This document shows positions 9,713-20,779 of a stretch of 64,000 nucleotides of DNA, piece by piece. The notes under the pieces were generated by a model. The model was given only the letters and a program-made list of their open reading frames with translations, searched no databases and was not told where the DNA came from. The stretch is from Isoetes taiwanensis (Eukaryota; Streptophyta; Lycopodiopsida; Isoetales; Isoetaceae). The number at the start of each line of letters is the position of its first letter. Positions within the stretch are counted from its first letter, which is position 1. The position numbers were made by a program, and so were the translations under genes. Location of the stretch: the NCBI GenBank assembly GCA_021234155.1, contig JAJEKV010000049.1, positions 3,067,487 to 3,131,486 on the forward strand. The letters run 5' to 3'.

Positions 9713-10009
9713 TCATTTTGCAGTAAAGACAGGGACAGTCCTTGATTTGGCGAAATTGTATTTCCCAGCTGCATCCGTGGCTTGACATGTAAATTCCCTT
9801 TTCAGATCAGGTTCGAGAGCGCACGAGCAAGTACAGTCGCAGTCTTCTTCGAAATGGTGCAGGGAGCAGCCTGTCAGAAAGTCAGCAGCCCATTTCTGGA
9901 TGTCATCATACTTTTTATTTGGAAAGGTGATCCGTCTGCTCATGAGAAAGAATTTTCCTGCAATATAGAAAAACTTATGAGTTGATTTTGTAAATCCAAG
10001 AGACATCAT
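9713..10009 (-). CDS. Cys-rich frame downstream of LINE-A1 ORF2
   Basis: A frame overlapping the ORF2 end encodes a basic stretch and then EEDCDCTCSCALEPDLKREF, followed by more charged residues. LINE-A2 has a recognisably similar piece at the same place (ENNCTCGCCCDQNLDIRREL). The shared CxCxC core and the following LDxxRE pattern suggest that this part was translated in the ancestor, either as a third frame or as an extension of ORF2. There is no obvious start codon of its own. Confidence 0.4.
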   Translation of the reverse strand: MMSLGFTKSTHKFFYIAGKFFLMSRRITFPNKKYDDIQKWAADFLTGCSLHHFEEDCDCTCSCALEPDLKREFTCQATDAAGKYNFAKSRTVPVFTAK

Positions 10010-13000
10010 AGTTGGTTTGAGAGAGTATGGCTTGTGGCCATATTATTTCATTGCAGAACACCAGCTTGTTTCTGCCTTTCCATATTCTCCAAAGAAGAAT
10101 GTAAAAACTCCAATGTCTGGGGGAGGCGGGAATAAAGAAGTCAGCTTCTGAACTGTCCAAAGATAGATTGAGCTGAAGAGCTTCAGATGCAATCTCAATT
10201 GTCCATTGGGACCAGAAACATGATCTGAAAAGATGGTCGTCATTTTCTGCATAAGAGAGGCATCTCGGACAAATATTAGTAGTTGAGAAGTTGCAGTTAA
10301 AGCGCTTGCAATTGGTGGCTAAACTTTTATGCCACAGTTGCCAAATGAAAGCTTTGATTTTTGGATTAATTGGAGACTTCCAGAGGTATGAGATTGGATC
10401 TGCAACGTTCATAAGATAGTCCCCACTTAAGGTGGATACTCATTGTTTGATTTCTCAATAAGTACTTGTAGGCATCCTTGACTTTGAAGAGGAGTCTCCA
10501 TTTAAACTGCCAAGTGATGTCACTGTTGTTCCAATCTGCATGAGCAATATAGCTAAGAACAGCATTATACAGAGATCTGCTGCTTTCATCTTCATATTTA
10601 ATAATTGACAAATCAAAAGGAATAGGGCCATTATCATCAAACAGATCTGAGATTTTAATCAAACCTTTATCTTGCCATAATTTCGCTTGATCTGGAAAAT
10701 TCCTGATAAGACAATGCATGCTGTTTTCTCCAAGGAGATAAGGGTTCCAAAAAATATATTGAGATGGGGAGATACCTTTCTTCCAAAAAAACATGCCCTT
10801 TACCTGCTGCCAAGCCTTTAACCATTTTCGGATTAAAGGAGGAGTGTTGGAGGGGATCTTTAAATAAAAAAAGGCAGCATCAGGGAGCACCATTTTGATA
10901 TTCCAGCCATATGGTTTGCATTTGAGGATATAGTGCTTGATTAGCACAGCAACCGGATGCTGTATTTTATCCGTGATGGCTTTAAAGAAATATTTGGCTG
11001 CCAGGGCTACCGCATGCGTCTCAATGTTGATAATGCCCAGACCACCTTCAGACTTGGATTTGCAGCACTCTTCCATAGAGACTGGAGTCCAGCATTTTCT
11101 ATTGCTGCCACAGGAGATAAACCTTCCAAGAATACCTTGAAGTTTACTGTAGACCTTCTTAGGAGCAAGGATGAAGGAAGATTGGTAAACATGAGATGAG
11201 GCAATGACAGAATTAGCTAAAATTGCCCGGCCTGCTTTGGAAAGGAATCTTGAATTGAGGGTGTCAACTTTATGGTAGAATTTCTCAATAATGCTATTCC
11301 AAAGGTCTGCAGCATTGGAACGGATGGCAAAAGGAATGCCTAACAACTTGGAATGAACATTTGAAGGGCTGAAACTGCACTCAAGAATGGAGGCGGCTTG
11401 AGTGCCCAGATCAGGGTCATGGGAGGTAATCTTGGATTTGTTCGGGTTAATATTACAGCCAGAAAGTTTGCCAAAGGCATATAAAATCCCCTTGGTCTGA
11501 TTGATTGATTGGAGGTCCATAGATAAAAGGATAAATGTGTCATCTGCAAAAAGCCCATTAAGGAATTGGTCAGCAATATCATTTGCAGGGAGATACAAAC
11601 CTGTTATTGTGCCTTCTTCTTTTGCTGCCTGTAAACTGCTGTGGAGAGCTTCCATCACTATAATAAAAAGAAATGGGGCCAAGGGACAGCCCTGCTTAAC
11701 TCCTCTTTTGATGTTGAAGAAGGGGCTGCATTCACCATTAATGAGTACTGAGAAGGAGGAGTTATTGAGAATTGCAGAGAAAATACTGATTGAGCTGATA
11801 TTGAATCCAAGTTTACTGCAGCACAGCTTAAGAAAATCCCAATTGACCATATCAAAAGCTTTGGTGATGTCAAGCTTAAGGAGTGCAATCTCTTGCTTGG
11901 TATCTTTTGCCCATCTGAGGCCAAGGGTGGCAGTAACAACATTATCAAGAATGTTTCTTCCTTTCAAGTATGCCGATTGGCTATGACTTATAATATTGTC
12001 CAGAATCTTTTTCAGCCTTTGAGTAATAGCACCTGAAATAATCTTGTACATAACATTAGTAAGAGATATACAGGTTCGGGAATCTTGGGAATCAAGGTGA
12101 TGAAGCTGGTGTTGATTCTGTTATCCATTTGCTTCCTTATAATAAACTCATTGGCAATATTTTGAATGTAGGGTCCCATAAAGTCCCATGTAGCTTTGAA
12201 GAACTCAGCTGGAAGGCCGTCTGGTCCAGGAGATTTGCCATTCTTCATATCGTGGATCACTTTGCCAAGCTCCTCCAAAGAGAACAAACTTGTTAGAGCA
12301 ATATTCTGATCATGAGTGACTTTTTCCTCCATCTTGATGAAGTTCTCACTTTCTTCCTGATAGGAGATAGAGGTGGTACCCATAATATTAGTAAAGTGAT
12401 TTGTGGCAGCAGCTTTTAGGTTGCCATCTCCAGTAATCTTAGTGCCATTCACTATAATCTCATCAATTTGATTTCTTCTAGTTCTGCCCTTGGCCTTAAC
12501 AAAGAAATATTTTGAGTGAGCTCTTTCATCCTCCTTAAGCTCGATGATCTTTGATTTGAGTCTCCAACCCGCTGCAATACTTGACTCGATTTCTTGACTA
12601 ATTCTGTTGTATTCTTCCCCTGCAGTATTCGGGAGAGTATTTCTAAGATTGTTCAAATGAACTGTCTTGGCCAGGTGGATCTCCTTTCCCCAAATCTTGA
12701 GCTTATCCTTGATTAACTTGGCTGTATTACACCACCAAGACATCCAGCCATAGCTGCCGTAGGGTTTTTCTGTGGAGTCAATCAAATCCGAAATGATATC
12801 CCTAAAATTAGGATGTTTGATCAGCTGGGTATTTAATTTGAAGTAGGAATTCCTTTTGGTGGTGACTCCATTGTTCCTATAAATGGAGATGAGCTGAGGA
12901 AAGTGGTCTGCGAGCGTATATCCATTCAGGTTCGTGACTCTGCTGCTTGAATTCCAGAGGTTTTCGCTCAAATAGAATCTATCATGAAGGCAGCAGATCG

Positions 13001-13598
13001 GATTGATTCTGCGATCAGACCAGCTAAAATCATTTGAGGAGGTTCTAGCTAAGGTAAGGTTATTGGTGGAAATCAAATCAGACCAGGAGTTGAATTCATC
13101 CGAGGGGAGGGGCCTGAAATTACTATTTTTCATAAAACTATGAGTGACCATGTTGAAATCACCTCCCATAATGATTTCATCCGCCTCGACATTGCTGAAA
13201 CTATTTCTGATTTTGTTCCAAAGATCAGTCCTCTCAGCAGGGTTGTTGTGAGCATATATATTGATAATGGCGAATTTAAGATTGTCGAGCTTGAAAATAA
13301 GAATTTGCCATCTGCCCGAGTCATCATTCATCATATACTGATCAGTTATGCTGAGACTCTTTTTCCAGCAAATTGCAATCCCACCCGAGCTGATATTGGC
13401 TAAAAGGGCCCAAGTTTCCATGCCTGGAGGGAGAGTTCTAGCAATTTTAGAGCTGTAATCAGCATCATGCAACTTATGCTCTTGAATGAGAAGAAAATCA
13501 GGGATAAGGGAGGATAGGCAGACCTTCAGTCTATCCCTTTTACTGGAATCATTAATTCCTTGCAGATTCCAGGTAATGATTTTAAGAGAGCTATTCAT
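9975..13598 (-). pseudogene. LINE-A1 ORF2: AP endonuclease - reverse transcriptase - zf-RVT
   Basis: The frame 13598-12012 holds the endonuclease (ITWNLQGIN, LIQEHKL, MGGDFNMV, LADHFPQL) and the RT entry (GKSPGPDGLPAEFF). Near 12045 about 20-25 bp found in LINE-A2 are missing, which shifts the frame and removes the DYRPI motif. The second frame (12051-10366) has LDITKAFDMVNW, RGVKQGCPLAPFLF and FADD (11539-11550), so the catalytic aspartates are present. Another shift near 10400 separates the zf-RVT zinc-binding tail (WKSPINPKIKAFIWQ then CPRCLSYAENDDHLFRSC), which ends at 9975. Two lesions suggest a fairly young but dead copy. Confidence 0.9.
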
Positions 13599-15400
13599 TT
13601 TGGATAATAGGAAGTTTATAAGGAGAGGGATGCTCCCTTGGACTTCTTCTAACAGGGGTCCTATAGTCAGCAGAATTGGTAAGTTGGTTTCTTTTCTTCT
13701 TCCTGCTGATGACTTGGTTCCATTCCTGCTCTGAAGGGATCTCTTGGATAGTAACTTTTTGCTGCTGCTCAGCTTTGCTGCAGGAGGTTAACAGATTGGA
13801 GTAGTCTTGGTACCTCTCACAGAAGCTCATAATAAGGTTCTTGAGGTGGGAATCAAACTGAGCCTTCATGTTAAGCATGTTTGGGAGATCCGATTGGATA
13901 GGTCTGCGCGGTTTGTTAAAGTCCAGAGCTAAAGTGGGAGGGTTCTGATCTGGGCTGGAGTGATCTATATTCGAGCCTCTAATGACTTCAGCAGGGGGGG
14001 TAACAAAGGGCACAGCTGGGATATTGCAGCTGCTAGCTTTTCCTTTTTCTGCCTCCGGGGGGGTGCTCTCATTCAGATTAGATTTTTTTATCCAAACCCG
14101 TTTGACCTCATGTTGGGCAGTTGTGCTCTTGTTTGCAGATTCTATAACTTCCTCTGTTTTAAGGCCAGAGAGGGGGGTATTACTGAAATTGATCAGAATT
14201 TCTAAGTTTTTGTGATGGGATGTTTTGATGCTAAACGAAGGAGACCAGTCAGAAGATATGGGTTTGGAAAGGCATATGGAAGGAAAATTGGTTTGGGGGA
14301 TACTGATGTCAAGAACATGGCCGAGATGATTGCCTATGGCTCTGAGGTGATTCGAGGTCCATAAGGAGGGGGGAAGATTCGGGAATTTAGCCCAGGTGAC
14401 AATGGAAATGTTAGAGTGGTCTCCTGGGGTGAATTCGGGGAACCATTTCATGATGTAGATAAGATGCTTGCCAAAAGAATTAATTTTCCTTTTGAGCACA
14501 TTATTGGCATAGATGCTATCTTGGCAAATAACTTGGTAGGTCTTGGCATCCAATTTCAGAATGGAGGCAATTTTACAGTGATGGATCTTGGAAATATAAA
14601 ACTTGACAACACTTGGAGCAGGGCAGGAGGCCGGAAAGTGAATGATGAGGCCTCTATCTAAAAAAATGTTGGAAGCAGAGTGGTCAGGGATAGAGGAGAG
14701 ATCAAGAAGAGCGGGATTTTCTGTCAGAACAGGAACCTGTTTCTCTGCAGCAGGATTAGTACATTCCTGATAACTTTTTCCAATATTTTTTGCAGAAGCT
14801 TTAGAGACAGAAATTTGCACAATATCAGAGTAAGAAATGTTACTTTTTATCTTATCTGCCTTGCCAAGAATCGGGACCTCCACCTGCACCTTGTTTTCTT
14901 TTTCCTTGTACTTGATCTCGTTGAGATTAGCTTCCTTGAGTTTGGTGCAGTTTGGGCAGGTACAATTGGCAGCTTCTTCAGGAATAAAATACCCAATCTT
15001 GTCTATGCATTTGCAGCCGGTTGAGCTAGAGAACGGCATCTCGCTGATCAGAAATTTTGCTTTGGTATCTTCAAGGGAGACCACTGCATCGGGAAGGGCT
15101 GCCTCTGTATATTCTTTGAAATCTTTGTTCCATTTTCCGGCTACAGAAGGGAAAGATTCAGCCCATATTTCCACCATTTTAAAGGATACTTTGTACCATC
15201 TTCAGAGCATAGATTCTGATAACATTTGTTAGCTCTTGCTATGAGTTCATCCATAGTAGTTCGGAAAACCCCATTTTTCAGACTGCAGCAATTCTGGGAA
15301 GAGTGGCCTAGCTTGATAGTCATTTTAGATGTGAGCAGAAGGTCGAGATGCTGGATTTTGTTCAGGGTGTTGAGGGCAAATCTCTTGTCATCGGACCTGC
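13591..15400 (-). pseudogene. LINE-A1 ORF1 (RNA-binding, gag-like)
   Basis: The main frame is 528 residues (15177-13591). Homology with LINE-A2 ORF1 (LGHSSQNCCSLKN versus QGHSKSDCCSFKN) places the real N-terminal part further upstream in another frame (15400-15175), so a shift lies near 15175. A Cys cluster (CKC, then CTCPNC, about 14940-15025) is shared with LINE-A2 in form. The middle (WFPEFTPGDHSNISIVTWAK and LWTSNHLRAIGNHLGHVLDI) resembles the DUF4283-like fold common in plant LINE ORF1 proteins. The C-terminus is basic. The protein would coat LINE RNA. Confidence 0.75.
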
Positions 15401-15410
15401 CTGTAGAACA

Positions 15411-15800
15411 TGGTTTTAATGAATTGTTCCATGGTCAACCCATGGTCTTTATTGAGTAAGGTTTTATTTATTGTTCCATGGTCAAACCATGGTCATTACT
15501 ATTGTTTAATGGGACATTTTATATTTCTTTAACGTTTCTTAAAATGATTGCCATAATCTTTGTTGTCTTCGTCCTCACTGTCATCGTATATTAAATGCAT
15601 TAATGATGTATTTTCGATGTCTTGGTCTAACACCTTATCAGTGGAGAAAAAAGAGAGAGGATATACTTACAGTATTTGCTACCTAGCAAGGAGTAAGAAT
15701 GCTGCTGCTTTTGCATTGCTATCAAGTGGCTTTGGTAAAAGGCCAACTTGATTAGTATCATCAAATTCGATGGCATCTCTAATGACTTGTTTTTCAATAA
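15411..15800. other. Short non-coding stretch between two LINEs
   Basis: It contains two direct copies of a TTGTTCCATGGTCAA-like phrase (about 15423 and 15472), each with a CCATGG palindrome. Part may be the missing outer piece of the gypsy LTR. No gene is seen. Confidence 0.4.
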
Positions 15801-15824
15801 TGTTTTTGTTATTCTTTAGATCTC

Positions 15825-16240
15825 TCTAGCGCCTTGCTCCACTTTCTCTCTCTAGCCTTCTCTCCCTAGCGCCTTGCTCCACTTTCTCTCTCTAGCCACC
15901 CTTCCACCTTCTCTCACCACTTTCTCTCTCTAGCCTTCCTTTTGCACGTTCTCTCTAGTCCTCTTTCCCTGCTCTCACCAAAAACGACTCATAGTGCGCT
16001 AATAGAGTGTTCCAAGTTTTAGCACACTCAAAATTATTTGGATCGATGCATATACAGCTCTCTCTCTAGTCCTCTTTCCCTGCTCTCACCAAAAATGACT
16101 CATGGCGTGCTAATAGAGTGTTCCAAGTTTTAGCACACTCAAAATTCGCTAGATCAGTCGCCTTCTGCTTCTTGCTTGTGTTCTTGTGTCCAATCCCATT
16201 CCATCCAGTCGCCTTCTGCTTCTTGCTTGTGTTCTTGTAT
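15825..16240 (+). repeat. Tandem repeats in the LINE-B1 5' region
   Basis: Three repeat types are nested here: CTCTCTAGC(GCC)TTGCTCCA units (15830-15950), two units of about 111 bp starting at CTCTTTCCCTGCTCTCACC (15961 and 16072), and two units of about 51 bp with GTCGCCTTCTGCTTCTTGCT (16157 and 16208). Repeated 5' UTR monomers act as internal promoters in some LINEs; whether they do so here is unknown. Confidence 0.75.
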
Positions 16241-16319
16241 ATGATTGCAGCGATTGGGGACCCGCATGCAGCAGTTAGAAGACGGGCTTTGCTTGGCACA
16301 CTTTGAGAGGCAATAGGAT

Positions 16320-17360
16320 AAGCAGGGCCTTGCTGACTTGCGAGCTCGCGTGGATTCTCTCCTCACTACAATAGAGACTATGGCACGGGACAAGCAGGGT
16401 GTTGAGCAGGATACAGTGGCAACTATCTCCCGCCTCAAGTCAGAAGCTGAGGGGTCTGTCACCACAGCCAGGCAGAGCTAAGAACCCTACTGAATAGGGT
16501 TGAGACACAAGATCAGAAGATACAAGAGCTCCGAGCAACCATTACCCAGCAAGGCAAGGGCCTACATGCCGAGGTCCATGAACAATTACAGCAGTGCACG
16601 AATGAGTTGGCTAAGCAGCAGAGATTTCAGCAGGAGCTAGGCTCTCGACTCCAGGCAGCAGAGGCCGCAACACGGAGCCAGACAAGCACACATGCCCCAT
16701 AGGCCACAAGTTGCCAAACAAGCAGACACCACCTGCTCCATCTCGCACACCACACCGCCCTTGCTGTGAATAGCCCACACACTCCAGACAACAGGCATCA
16801 CCTGCTGGGACAGCTAATGTTGCCCCGCGACTCAGTGAGCAGCAGGGCCGCCGACGTCATAATGTGGTGGTACGTGTCAGATCCTATCTCGCATGGCATT
16901 TCAGACTAAAGTGCACATTATTCGAGCAAGCTGCCTTGGGGCTCAACGCACAGATCGCCCCCGCATTGTCACCTTCACGGTGGCAGACATGCGAGTGCGT
17001 GAGGCAATTCTGCGTCAGAGTAGGCAATTGAAGGGGACTACTCTGTATGTCGATCAGGATCTTACTCCGATGCAACAGGAGTCCCGCCGGCAGCAGCTGG
17101 CTCAAGTCAGGGACGTTCTCGTCGAGGGGGTGCTGCAGGCCTGGTCCAAGGCAAGCTTCGCATTTTTAGGCCGGCACCTGCTGAGGTCACCAATGCAATG
17201 CGTCAAACTACCGCCACTCCTGCTACTGCCACCAGTATCCCTACTGCACCTCCTACTCCCGCTGCTCCAACTGCTCCTGCAACTGCTCCTCAGGCGCCGC
17301 ACACTGCTTTCCCTGCAACCGGAACAGATCATCGAGTGTCTACATCAAATGCCAACGAAT
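16320..17360 (+). pseudogene. LINE-B1 ORF1 (coiled coil and RNA-binding domain), broken
   Basis: A first part near 16480-16700 encodes a heptad-like coiled coil (VETQDQKIQELRATITQQ). After stops, the frame 16893-17100 encodes RIVTFTVADMRVREAIL and LKGTTLYVDQDLTP, which resembles the RRM/C-terminal module of L1 ORF1 proteins. A frameshift near 17105 leads to a Pro/Ala/Thr-rich tail that ends at about 17360. The protein would form multimers on LINE RNA. Confidence 0.6.
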
Positions 17361-17361
17361 A

Positions 17362-18345
17362 GGAACTGTGCTTCCAGATGGTATCTTGGAACTGTCAGGC
17401 TTCCCTTGGCAGAAAGGGGATAGTCTCAACTCTATTGCACCAGATATGGATCTCATTTTCCTCATGGAAACATGGGAACATGCAGGGCACAGACTGCTGA
17501 ACCTCCCAGGCTATCTGCATTTCTCGGTGTTCAATGAGTGCACAGGCAAGCGCAGGCATGGCGGGGTTGCCTGCTACTATCGTGCAACCTTGGGGCACTC
17601 AGTCTCGCTGCACAAAACAGACAGGTACAGTCGCTACTTATGGGTTCGCGTGCAGCATGACAGTGGCAACATTCTCTTCATAGCAGCATGCTACTTTCCA
17701 CATGCCGAGAGCAACTTTTATAACACTCATTCGGATGTGGATAGATTGGAGCCCTATGTCGATCTATATGATGACATACAGCAGCACAAACAGTTGGACA
17801 AGGTTATGTTGCTTGGCAACTTTAATGCACGCACAGGAGCCGAGCAGGCCCCAAAATTTGAGCCCCTGGCAGAGGACGTCTTGCAGTTGAACCCCGCAGA
17901 GGTGGCTTGGTCAAGGATATCAGACGATAACCATATTTCGCGCTATGGCAGGCAGTTGCTGCTGCTGGGTAGTATCTTTAACCTGGTTATTTGTAATGGG
18001 TTGGCACAATGGCCATCTTCCAGCTGCTGCACTTGTAGACAGGAGAACCAAGGGGGCGGCTCCAGTGTGGTGGATTATCTGCTGGTTGAGGAACAGGATC
18101 TGCACCTGGTTACCCATTTTTCCATTGGAACAGACACTCGGGACGAGGAAGTGGACTCGGACCACCAGCCCCTGTTCGTGCATCTCCATTGGCAAGCTCC
18201 CCGTGCATCTACTGCCTCAACACCCCAGGTGCCCCAGTTGCGCCTGGACTACGACCGTGCAGGGACCTATGCCCAGCTGCTTGAGCATGACCTGGCAGGA
18301 CTGCTGCAACAGCTGACTCACCTGCTTCTGACAGTTGCTGAGTGA
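17362..18345 (+). pseudogene. LINE-B1 AP-like endonuclease domain
   Basis: The start MVSWNCQASLGRKG is encoded at 17380-17422 in one frame and the rest in the frame that runs to 18345, so a frameshift lies near 17420. Endonuclease motifs are visible: DLIFLMETW, GGVACYYR, VMLLGNFNART (usually GDFN), GSSVVDYLL and the terminal SDHQPL. The GDFN-to-GNFN change replaces the catalytic aspartate, which alone would impair cutting. The domain nicks target DNA for target-primed reverse transcription. Confidence 0.8.
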
Positions 18346-18599
18346 TGCTTTGGAAGAGGCCACTCATGGCGAACCTCGAGCGCTACCACCTTCCCCCGCA
18401 ACAGATGGTTCGATGATGAGTGTCGGAAGCTCAAACGCACAATCCAATCACTGATCCCACCTCCCACCCACAGGCCATCAGTCAATACCGCTCCTTCCTC
18501 AAGAACAAGAAAGCCAGATACCTCGCAGAGCATCAGCAACAGATGTTTGGTCTCCTGGATCGGCACCCCAAGACATTCTGGAGAAGGATATTGAGCAAG

Positions 18600-20313
18600 A
18601 CTGCATAGCCCACAGGGAACATCACCTCGGAGCAATGGGTACAGTACCTGCAACAGCTTTACGACCTGCTCGGGGGCCGGACACCAGTCCCTCTACAGAT
18701 AGGCATGGCTCTGGTCATCACAGAGGGGGATGTCATCATGGGCCTACAATGTCTAGCTAATGGGAAGGCAGCAGATTTAGATGGCATGCAGGCGGAACTA
18801 CTGAAATGGGCTGGGCCTCCATTGGTGCCTATCCTCACGGCATTATTCAATAAAGCATTGCAAGAAGGCTTCCCTCCGCAGTGGACCACTAGCAGAGTTG
18901 TGCCCATATACAAGGTAGGGGACCCTCACTGCCCGGCCAACTACCGTACTATTATGGTCAGCTCTCTCTTTGCAAAACTGTTGGCTGGCATCCTTGAACA
19001 GCGGCTGACAATATGGGCAGAGGAGGCAGATGTGCGAGCTCTCATACAGGAAGATTTTCGGCCCAGGCATTCCACCATTGATCATATCTTCACTCTGCGC
19101 ACATTGATTGAGGATAGCAGGAATCACCGACAAAACCTGTACTGCTGTTTCGTGGATTTCGCAAAAGCTTTTGACACAGTGCCCCGGGACATGTTATGGG
19201 ACAGATTGCGGCAGCTGGGGACCCCCCTTGACTTGCAGAATGCAGTATTTAGGCTATATGAGGCATGCTCAGGCCGTATCACATCGTCAAGATAGCCGGT
19301 AATCAGTAGTATTTGAGTGCGTCAGGGTTGCCCCCTCTCCCCCACACTCTTTGGTCTATACATTGACCAACTGGAAGATTGGCTCTCTGAGCATGGGAGG
19401 TGCGGGCGCCCATCTCATGCATCATACAATCCGGCAACTCATATATGCTAACGATGTCAACCTCCTGGCCTATACTCCAGAGGACATGCAACGTCACCTA
19501 GATGATCTTGACAATTTCTGCCGATTCACTGGCATGAGAGTTAACTTGGCCAAAACTAGGGTGCTGCTAGTTTCATCGTCCTGTCAGCCAAGGGTTCCCT
19601 CATTCACTTACCAGGGACAAGATGTAGAGGTGGCTCCGACCTACAAGTACTTAGGGATCGAGTTCTCTACTACCACCCATTGGGATGCTGCCATCAGGTT
19701 GCGGGTCACGGCAGGTTGGAAAGCACTATATGCCATGCAGAACAATAGCCACAAGGCAAAGTTGTATGCCTGGGGCCACTAGGCACACTTGTTTCAGGCC
19801 TTGGTCGAGCCGGTCCTTTTGTATGGGGCAGAAGTGTGGGGTCCGGTGATATCCCTCAACACCTGGAATGACCTCGAGCAAGTGCAGAAAGCCTTCTTGG
19901 CATGAGCCCTTGGGGTAAAGTCCACAGTTCCATACCAGATCCTACTCCAGAAGACAGGTTTTCTACCCCTTCAACAGGCTGCATTGGAACGCCATATCAT
20001 TTACTTCCAGAAGGTGGTCGCTATGGGTGATACACGTTTGCCCAACCTTGCTTTGGCCATGGCGATGGGTCCCCAACGCCTGAAAGCCTGCTGGAAGGAC
20101 AAGCAAACTCTGTGGTTCTCACGATGGGGAGTACAGGCAAACAGATGCGTACATGTAAGGACAAAGAAAGATCACAAGGCCCTTAAGCTGTACCTAGATG
20201 CTCCTTTCCTTCGCAAGCTCTGGGATGCAGATGCTCTGACGCACGTTAAGTTGGCACACTATCAGCAGCAAGTCAATCCTAGGCTTACTAGTGCCTGGCC
20301 AACCGTTGCATGA
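18600..20313 (+). pseudogene. LINE-B1 reverse transcriptase and C-terminal region
   Basis: RT blocks are seen in order across several frames: GKAADLDGMQAELLKW (18762-18809), RVVPIYKVGDPHCPANYR, CCFVDFAKAFDTVP (19143-19184), a QGCPLSPTLFGLYIDQL-like block after a stop near 19293, and YAND (19444-19455). The usual YADD box is YAND, so the first catalytic aspartate is lost. The frame then runs to 19782 (TYKYLGIEFS). After further stops, 19984-20313 is the C-terminal part. Compared with the copy at 55.7-56.0 kb, it lacks the Cys/His zinc motif, which points to an internal deletion before 20330. Confidence 0.8.
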
Positions 20314-20463
20314 GTTATTGAATACGGCATCAGTGGGTTTGCTGGGGTCATACCTCCAGGAGGTTATGGATGCACGGACTCAGTTGTGTCCTCCGGGATG
20401 GTATTGAACTGTCCTATACAATTGTACAGCGTGCCAGCATACTTATTACTGCTAAGGTTCTTC

Positions 20464-20494
20464 CCTCGAAAACCCTTTGGGGCGGGGGTTTTTT
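20464..20494 (+). ncRNA. LINE-B 3' UTR hairpin / H-type pseudoknot, copy in LINE-B1
   Basis: CCTCGAA (20464-20470) pairs with TTTGGGG (20476-20482) through five Watson-Crick and two G-U pairs. The AACCC loop (20471-20475) can pair with GGGTT (20486-20490) just downstream. The same fold is found in three other copies. LINE reverse transcriptases often recognise a 3' UTR stem-loop; this is the probable role. Confidence 0.6.
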
Positions 20495-20573
20495 AATCCT
20501 GTCAGTAATACGCTTGCTGCTCTCTTTTTGTTTGGGTCCCATAGGCCAATTGGTCTCTGTGGATGCTAAAAAA

Positions 20574-20617
20574 CCTATTCTATTCTATTCTATTCTATTC
20601 TATTCTATTCTATTCTA
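20574..20617 (+). repeat. (TATTC)n tail of LINE-B1
   Basis: About eight tandem copies of TATTC form the element's 3' end in place of poly-A. The 5'-truncated copy that ends at 58227 has the same tail with four units. Confidence 0.9.
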
Positions 20618-20779
20618 TCTTCAATTTTCCTATCATTTTGTTGTTTTTCATTCCTTATAAAATTCAAAACATCGTATAAAAACTTATTACAAAATACTTT
20701 CTCTGACTTCACTTCCCAGCTACAATGGAAGTAGCTTTATAACCTAAGCATATAGCTGCTTAGACGAGCATATCATAAA

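Larger units (their letters stand above)
9357..15410 (-). mobile_element. LINE-A1: plant L1-type non-LTR retrotransposon
   Basis: The 3' end is a 10-nt poly-T (9357-9366, the poly-A tail in minus sense) after CAATA. The order on the minus strand is ORF1 (about 15400-13591), ORF2 with endonuclease, RT and zf-RVT (13598-9975), then a Cys-rich downstream frame (10009-9713) and a 3' UTR. The ORF1 stop and ORF2 start overlap in ATGAATAG. Similarity to LINE-A2 (36.6-42.9 kb) fades at about 15410, which is taken as the 5' limit. No clear target duplication was found. Confidence 0.85.
15801..20617 (+). mobile_element. LINE-B1: APE-type LINE with pentanucleotide tail, near full length, degenerate
   Basis: Plus-strand order: a CT-rich 5' region with tandem repeats (15830-16230), coiled-coil plus RNA-binding ORF1 (16320-17360), endonuclease (17375-18345), RT (18600-19780), C-terminal region (19800-20313), a structured 3' UTR and a (TATTC)n tail ending at 20617. 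Several stops and frameshifts interrupt every frame. Fragments of the same family occur at 44.56-45.45, 53.34-56.70 and 57.95-58.23 kb. The clade is uncertain: ORF1 looks L1/CR1-like, but a short-repeat tail is more typical of RTE- or CR1-type elements. Confidence 0.85.

Noticed and set aside
11501-11986. 161-codon plus-strand frame within LINE-A1
   Set aside because: Antisense shadow of the RT region.
9340-15790. Target duplication for LINE-A1 (ATCTAATGCAAATGAC against ATCTCTAATGAC)
   Set aside because: The match is partial and the right-hand copy is about 370 bp beyond the last LINE-like sequence.
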